From a virus: a stretch of 64,000 bases of DNA. The notes beneath the pieces were generated by a model. The model saw only the letters and a program-made list of their open reading frames with translations, was not told the DNA's origin and ran no database searches. The stretch is from the IMG/VR virus record IMGVR_UViG_3300020186_000001, positions 1 through 64,000 of that record. One strand, 5' to 3'. Made by a program: the position numbers and the translations under genes. Of this stretch, positions 60,773-64,000 are shown piece after piece (position 1 is the first letter of the stretch; every line of letters begins with the position of its first letter).

Positions 60773-61618
60773 TTATATCAACCCTGATACGCTACACGCT
60801 TGCTGCATGGTGATATCGTGAAGATCCAATATCTTCCTAATGTCTTCTTGATAACCACCTGCCAGTGCAAACGCACAACCCTTTTTATGTTTTTTGCAAT
60901 ACTCAAAAACAATGCGATCTCTTCTGCGAATTTGGTCAACCGTGAAAACACCTCCTAATGGATCATTGATAAAACTATCCATACCTGCGTTGTATATGAT
61001 GAGACTGCAACCCTTAAATTGCCTCTTAAGGAACTTCGGTAGTGCTTTAAGCCAAGCCTCAGCGTCATCTGAGCGAACATCTGAATAGCCAAGGCTCCAA
61101 TGAGAGATATTCAAATCAAGTTTTTCTATGATGTCTTTTGTCCCATTCCCTGCGTGAGCATCAACATCAAAAATGCCAACCTTGCGAGCTAACCCTTTTT
61201 CTAGGACTTCAACTGCTCCAAGGACCAGGCTTCCGAAAGTGCAAAAGCCTCCGCCATGGCTATATGTGGCGTGATGGCTGCCACTGGTAGGAGACGCACA
61301 GATTTCCTTAGTTTCAGCGGCATGAACGGCTGCTGCCACCATGGAGCCACAAACCCAAGGGAGAGCGTCAGCGACACTCTTGAGCCTATTGTGGAACCCA
61401 TTATCTTGAGTACAGCTTAAAACGCCTTTAACGTAGCTGGGATCGTGTATCTTGCTTATCTGCTTGATAGAGGATGGTCTGAATGACCTGACCGCTACGG
61501 GCAGTCCTAGTGCCTTCCAGGACGCGACAACCTTTGCAGGCTTACCTGCCGATGGGCTAAAGCTATCGTTGTCTAAAACTGTTTGTTTTTCGTTGTAAAA
61601 CACCATAACCCTACTCAT
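60773..61618 (-). CDS. Histone deacetylase/acetylpolyamine amidohydrolase family protein
   Basis: 281 residues; ATG follows AAGGAGGCGATGT. All active-site motifs are present: tandem His H115-H116 (SGSHHA), GGGFCTFG (122-129), zinc ligands D153 and H155 in DVDAHAGNGT, D214 in NAGMD, and the transition-state Tyr256 in AGGY. It is somewhat shorter than bacterial AcuC/HdaH enzymes (about 310-370). It should remove acetyl or acyl groups from lysines or polyamines. Promoter element 3 lies directly upstream. A phage-borne deacylase could reverse host protein acetylation. Confidence 0.88.
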   Translation of the reverse strand: MSRVMVFYNEKQTVLDNDSFSPSAGKPAKVVASWKALGLPVAVRSFRPSSIKQISKIHDPSYVKGVLSCTQDNGFHNRLKSVADALPWVCGSMVAAAVHAAETKEICASPTSGSHHATYSHGGGFCTFGSLVLGAVEVLEKGLARKVGIFDVDAHAGNGTKDIIEKLDLNISHWSLGYSDVRSDDAEAWLKALPKFLKRQFKGCSLIIYNAGMDSFINDPLGGVFTVDQIRRRDRIVFEYCKKHKKGCAFALAGGYQEDIRKILDLHDITMQQACSVSGLI

Positions 61619-61648
61619 ACATCGCCTCCTTGTTGCTTACAATATCAT

Positions 61649-61676
61649 ACATCGTCATTTTCCGTCTTAAACTTGA
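61649..61676 (-). promoter_or_regulatory. FliA-like promoter element 3
   Basis: On the - strand TCAAGTTT (61676-61669; one change from consensus), 12 bases, GACGATGT (61656-61649). Upstream of the HDAC-like gene. Confidence 0.65.
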
Positions 61677-61708
61677 GTAAAACTCAATACACTAGTAATA
61701 TCATCGCT

Positions 61709-62380
61709 TTAGTGAGTCTTCGTTGTTTTTGATTTAGAAGCTTCGGCTTTTGGGATACTCAAGCCTTCATCACTAATCTGCGAACACTCGTATTTAGTCA
61801 AAGAAGACTCAAAGGTTGAAAGGATGACTGGCTCAGACTTGCGGTCAACAATCTCAACTTCAGCACTGGCAGCAAAGTTGAAGCAGAACCTTTTGACTTC
61901 AGAATCTTTAGTCAATTTAATCGAGATACGCTTCACGGCTTTCAATCGGTATTGGCCGTCAGAGGTGTCTGAGGGCAGGCGAAAGAAGAAGGTGTCATCT
62001 GAGCCTAGATAAGCCCTGCCAGCGGCACCATGGCCGTCTGAGGCAGCAAGGAACACCGTCATGCCTTGAGTGAGGTCTTTGAACCCAAGCTTAGCGTCAA
62101 ACTCTGCGTCATAGCCCTTGTACCCTGCGTCAGCGATCCTCTTAGCTAGACGGTCAACCTCGGCTGTGTAGTAGGCTTCAATGTCTCTGTAGTGCTCACC
62201 GTCAACACTCACATCAAAGGCACCTGAGACGGAGCCTGTGACTGATATCAGGCCAAGCTTTTCTTTAGGGCATTCTGCCTTGGATGAGTCTTTGGCACAG
62301 TCAATTTGGCTTTTGTCGTTAGTCATCTGACCGCAGGCTGTGTTTAAAATCACTGTTAGAATCGCTAGTTGTGTCTTCAT
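61709..62380 (-). CDS. Phage-encoded lipoprotein
   Basis: 223 residues with AAAAAGGAGTATCAA upstream. MKTQLAILTVILNTAC is a lipoprotein signal (Cys16 lipidated). The mature part is a predicted beta-rich domain (GLISVTGSVSGAFDVSVDGEHY) with scattered Cys and a Lys/Ser-rich tail. Expressed from its own FliA-like promoter, unlike the late + strand lipoprotein, which suggests early or middle expression and a role such as surface modification or superinfection exclusion. No family recognised. Confidence 0.65.
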   Translation of the reverse strand: MKTQLAILTVILNTACGQMTNDKSQIDCAKDSSKAECPKEKLGLISVTGSVSGAFDVSVDGEHYRDIEAYYTAEVDRLAKRIADAGYKGYDAEFDAKLGFKDLTQGMTVFLAASDGHGAAGRAYLGSDDTFFFRLPSDTSDGQYRLKAVKRISIKLTKDSEVKRFCFNFAASAEVEIVDRKSEPVILSTFESSLTKYECSQISDEGLSIPKAEASKSKTTKTH

Positions 62381-62431
62381 TTGATACTCCTTTTTAAAGT
62401 TACATTAGAATCATCACGCTTATATTATAAT

Positions 62432-62458
62432 ACATCGTCATACAGCGTAAAAACTTTA
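62432..62458 (-). promoter_or_regulatory. FliA-like promoter element 4
   Basis: On the - strand TAAAGTTT (62458-62451), 11 bases, GACGATGT (62439-62432), then ATTATAATATAAG. The best match to sigma-28 spacing, upstream of the lipoprotein gene. The trailing TATAAT could alternatively serve a sigma-70-type promoter. Confidence 0.7.
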
Positions 62459-62505
62459 ATGTTTCTTAGAATATCAATGAAATCATCAACTTGTAATCAG
62501 ACCTT

Positions 62506-63492
62506 TCATTCATCACCTCTTTTAAAACGTGAGCTTTTAGTTTTAGCGGCTTTTAAATCCTCTTGAAGTTTGAGCGAGGTACAATCCTTGGCGTTCAAGT
62601 CATCACGAAGCCTATGGAATGTCGGGTGTCTCAGCCTTCCAACAGGATTGTCCTTAGAGCGTTTTGAGGCTTGTATCTCTTGAGTGAAGACATCGACGAC
62701 CTTGCCCTTATAGGCATCGAAGTTTCGTCCCATATCAATTCGCAAGGTGTCGTCAAACCCAGATGCAAACCCAATCTCAATCAACTCTCCATTGTGATGC
62801 ACTGAGAGAGCGAGCGATCCAATGCTATCTGCGTACTTGCCGTTGCCAGCTTTCCAACCTGAAATAATACAACTCACATCGTAGGACTTTTTCATTTTGC
62901 ACCAGCCCATCCCGTAGCCTTGACGCAGGTCTTTCACGATAACGCCCTCGCCACCAGCGTTAACGATGCTTTGAAAATACTTGTGTATGTCGCCTGTGAA
63001 TTGTTCGATTGGTTTTATATATTTGTTATTCATTCTCTCAACAACAGCGACTAGGATTTTTCTACGCTTCTCAAGTGGAAGTCCTCGAAGATCCTTCCCG
63101 CGAAAGCGAACGATGTCGAAGACGTGATAGTTTAAAAATCCAAGCTCCTTTTGCTTTTGAACTGCAAGCATTGGCGAAGAATTCATGATTGAGTTTGTAG
63201 CGAGAAAATTCTCAGCCATGATCTCTCCGTCCAGTACCGTCCCTTGGAGATCTGCATACATCAGAGCGGTGATGTGAGGAACATTCGCAGTCCTATCAAC
63301 GTGCTTAGTGTCAACAACTGAGACTCTTCTTGAGAGAAGAGCATTGTTCGCTTGCCTCTCATACGGATCACAGCCGATATAAAGAACGTAGCGAGAACCA
63401 TCCATCTTAGGCTCTGCAACCAAATGAGGTTTTTCAAGGTCATTGGGCAAGATGCTAGTGCATCGTGATGGAATGATGAGTTCTACTTTCAT
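62506..63492 (-). CDS. ATP-dependent DNA ligase
   Basis: 328 residues. Motif I is EPKMDGSR with adenylated Lys29. Other motifs are LDGEIM (near residue 90), YHVFDIVRF (motif III), GGEGVIVKD (motif IV), WCKMKK (motif V) and a terminal GRLRHPTFHRLRDD segment (motif VI, in the OB domain). The size is that of minimal phage ligases. It seals nicks during phage DNA replication or repair. Its ATG overlaps the WGR gene stop (ATGA), so the two are made together. Confidence 0.9.
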   Translation of the reverse strand: MKVELIIPSRCTSILPNDLEKPHLVAEPKMDGSRYVLYIGCDPYERQANNALLSRRVSVVDTKHVDRTANVPHITALMYADLQGTVLDGEIMAENFLATNSIMNSSPMLAVQKQKELGFLNYHVFDIVRFRGKDLRGLPLEKRRKILVAVVERMNNKYIKPIEQFTGDIHKYFQSIVNAGGEGVIVKDLRQGYGMGWCKMKKSYDVSCIISGWKAGNGKYADSIGSLALSVHHNGELIEIGFASGFDDTLRIDMGRNFDAYKGKVVDVFTQEIQASKRSKDNPVGRLRHPTFHRLRDDLNAKDCTSLKLQEDLKAAKTKSSRFKRGDE

Positions 63493-63815
63493 ATCTGCCT
63501 CAACTGTTGCATGAAGTTTAAAACTGGTTCGTCCTTCTTAATAGGGTCTTTCATAGGATCTTTCGGCCTCTGATACGGATGCTCTGAAGCAGAGCCTACC
63601 TTCACATAGCCTTTTGCAATCTTCTCGCGAATCTTTTTGTATACTGTGTCAGTACCCAAATACTCGGTCTCCTGCGGAGCAGCACCGATCCTTCCCCAAG
63701 AGGCGACATAGAGCGGCTGAGAGTGATCAACCGCTCTTATCTCCCAATATTTATTAGAACGCTCATCGGTATATTCATACCTGCCCAGAAAATCTAATAT
63801 CTCCCACTCATTCAT
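63489..63815 (-). CDS. WGR-domain protein
   Basis: 108 residues. YVASWGRIGAAPQETEY and KKIREKIAKGYVKVG match the WGR domain of PARP and of some bacterial DNA-modification proteins, a nucleic-acid-binding module. A Lys/Pro-rich tail follows. Fused or adjacent WGR-ligase pairs occur in phages and suggest delivery of ligase to DNA breaks. The start overlaps the small gene upstream by eight bases. Confidence 0.82.
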   Translation of the reverse strand: MNEWEILDFLGRYEYTDERSNKYWEIRAVDHSQPLYVASWGRIGAAPQETEYLGTDTVYKKIREKIAKGYVKVGSASEHPYQRPKDPMKDPIKKDEPVLNFMQQLRQI

Positions 63816-63927
63816 CGCAATCCCCTTTGTAAAGTGATTGAGTCAAATCTGCATACCAGTGCTCGAAGGTGAGATTGCACTCACCTGAAGCGACAAGATC
63901 AATCCACAAATCGTGAATGGTTCCCAT
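63808..63927 (-). CDS. 39-residue W-LV-SG-C-FE-WY protein, copy 2
   Basis: 39 residues; GGGGGACTAA upstream, with ATG immediately after the preceding stop (TAAATG). Aligns without gaps to the protein at 56515-56634, sharing W8, L11, V12, S14, G15, C17, F21, E22, W24 and Y25, though the termini differ. It overlaps the WGR start, so it is the leader gene of the WGR-ligase unit. Confidence 0.72.
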   Translation of the reverse strand: MGTIHDLWIDLVASGECNLTFEHWYADLTQSLYKGDCDE

Positions 63928-64000
63928 TTAGTCCCCCAGGATATCTGCCAGATCGTCATCGGCTGACTTGGACTTAGATTTTGCCTTCTCAACTGCAAGT
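63928..64000 (-). CDS. C-terminus of an unidentified protein (truncated by window edge)
   Basis: Open frame on the - strand ending VEKAKSKSKSADDDLADILGD before TAA. A basic linker followed by an acidic tail is common in phage single-stranded-DNA-binding and recombination proteins, but too little is visible to name it. Abuts the 39-residue gene. Confidence 0.5.
   Translation of the reverse strand, partial: LAVEKAKSKSKSADDDLADILGD

Noticed and set aside
1-64000. tRNA genes, CRISPR arrays, integrase or attachment sites
   Set aside because: No cloverleaf-like sequences, regularly spaced direct repeats with spacers, recombinase genes or long terminal direct repeats were seen. The tandem repeats found are all within protein-coding genes.

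Overview
This window is a continuous stretch of a large tailed-phage (or prophage) genome with a contractile tail. Virion genes fill the + strand from 1 to about 56.2 kb in head-to-tail order. A second, opposing cluster on the - strand (56.2-64 kb) carries DNA-metabolism, proteostasis and small accessory genes. The host cannot be named from the sequence. Two lipoprotein-type signal sequences and a lysis-like cassette with membrane and exported proteins suggest a Gram-negative (diderm) host. There are no tRNAs, rRNAs, CRISPR arrays or insertion sequences that I can see, and no gene-free stretch longer than 300 bases.

Layout. 1-2.7 kb: the 3' end of the large terminase, a DNA methyltransferase, a cold-shock-fold protein and a FliA-like sigma factor with an added zinc ribbon. 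2.7-21.4 kb: head genes. These are two cargo-like proteins, a portal split by a LAGLIDADG intein, a 1440-residue Nudix/metallopeptidase polyvalent protein, a MuF-type protein, a prohead protease split by a second intein, a scaffold-like protein, and a major capsid protein with an inserted Ig-like domain. 21.5-26.3 kb: neck and tail-completion genes. 26.3-42.8 kb: tail sheath, tube, two chaperone-like genes, tape measure, hub, spike, a proline-rich repeat protein, a LysM/gp25-like protein, baseplate J and a gpI-like wedge. 42.9-53.6 kb: fibre and receptor-binding genes, with two remnants of older fibre tips. 53.6-56.2 kb: a lipoprotein and a lysis-like cassette. 56.2-64 kb (-): small proteins, a peptidase/VWA protein paired with a MoxR-type AAA+ ATPase, a ribbon-helix-helix protein, a complete HDAC-family hydrolase, a lipoprotein, ATP-dependent DNA ligase and a WGR protein.

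Main discoveries. (1) The prohead-protease intein has no endonuclease in its own frame. Instead the opposite strand of the same DNA carries a complete 231-residue helix-turn-helix plus Vsr/PD-(D/E)XK-like homing endonuclease gene. It lies wholly inside the intein, in exact codon register with it, so one stretch of DNA encodes a splicing protein one way and its mobility enzyme the other. (2) Four units of the - strand cluster are each preceded by the same promoter-like element, TAAAGTTT-N11/12-GACGATGT. This closely resembles a FliA/sigma-28 promoter, and the window also encodes a FliA-like sigma factor. (3) Two 39-residue paralogous proteins of a W-LV-SG-C-FE-WY family lie at opposite ends of the - cluster. 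(4) Short recurring tags (HKY...W.Y.Y and GH..SGKPIY) are shared by several head-associated proteins, which suggests a common virion-targeting or processing signal.
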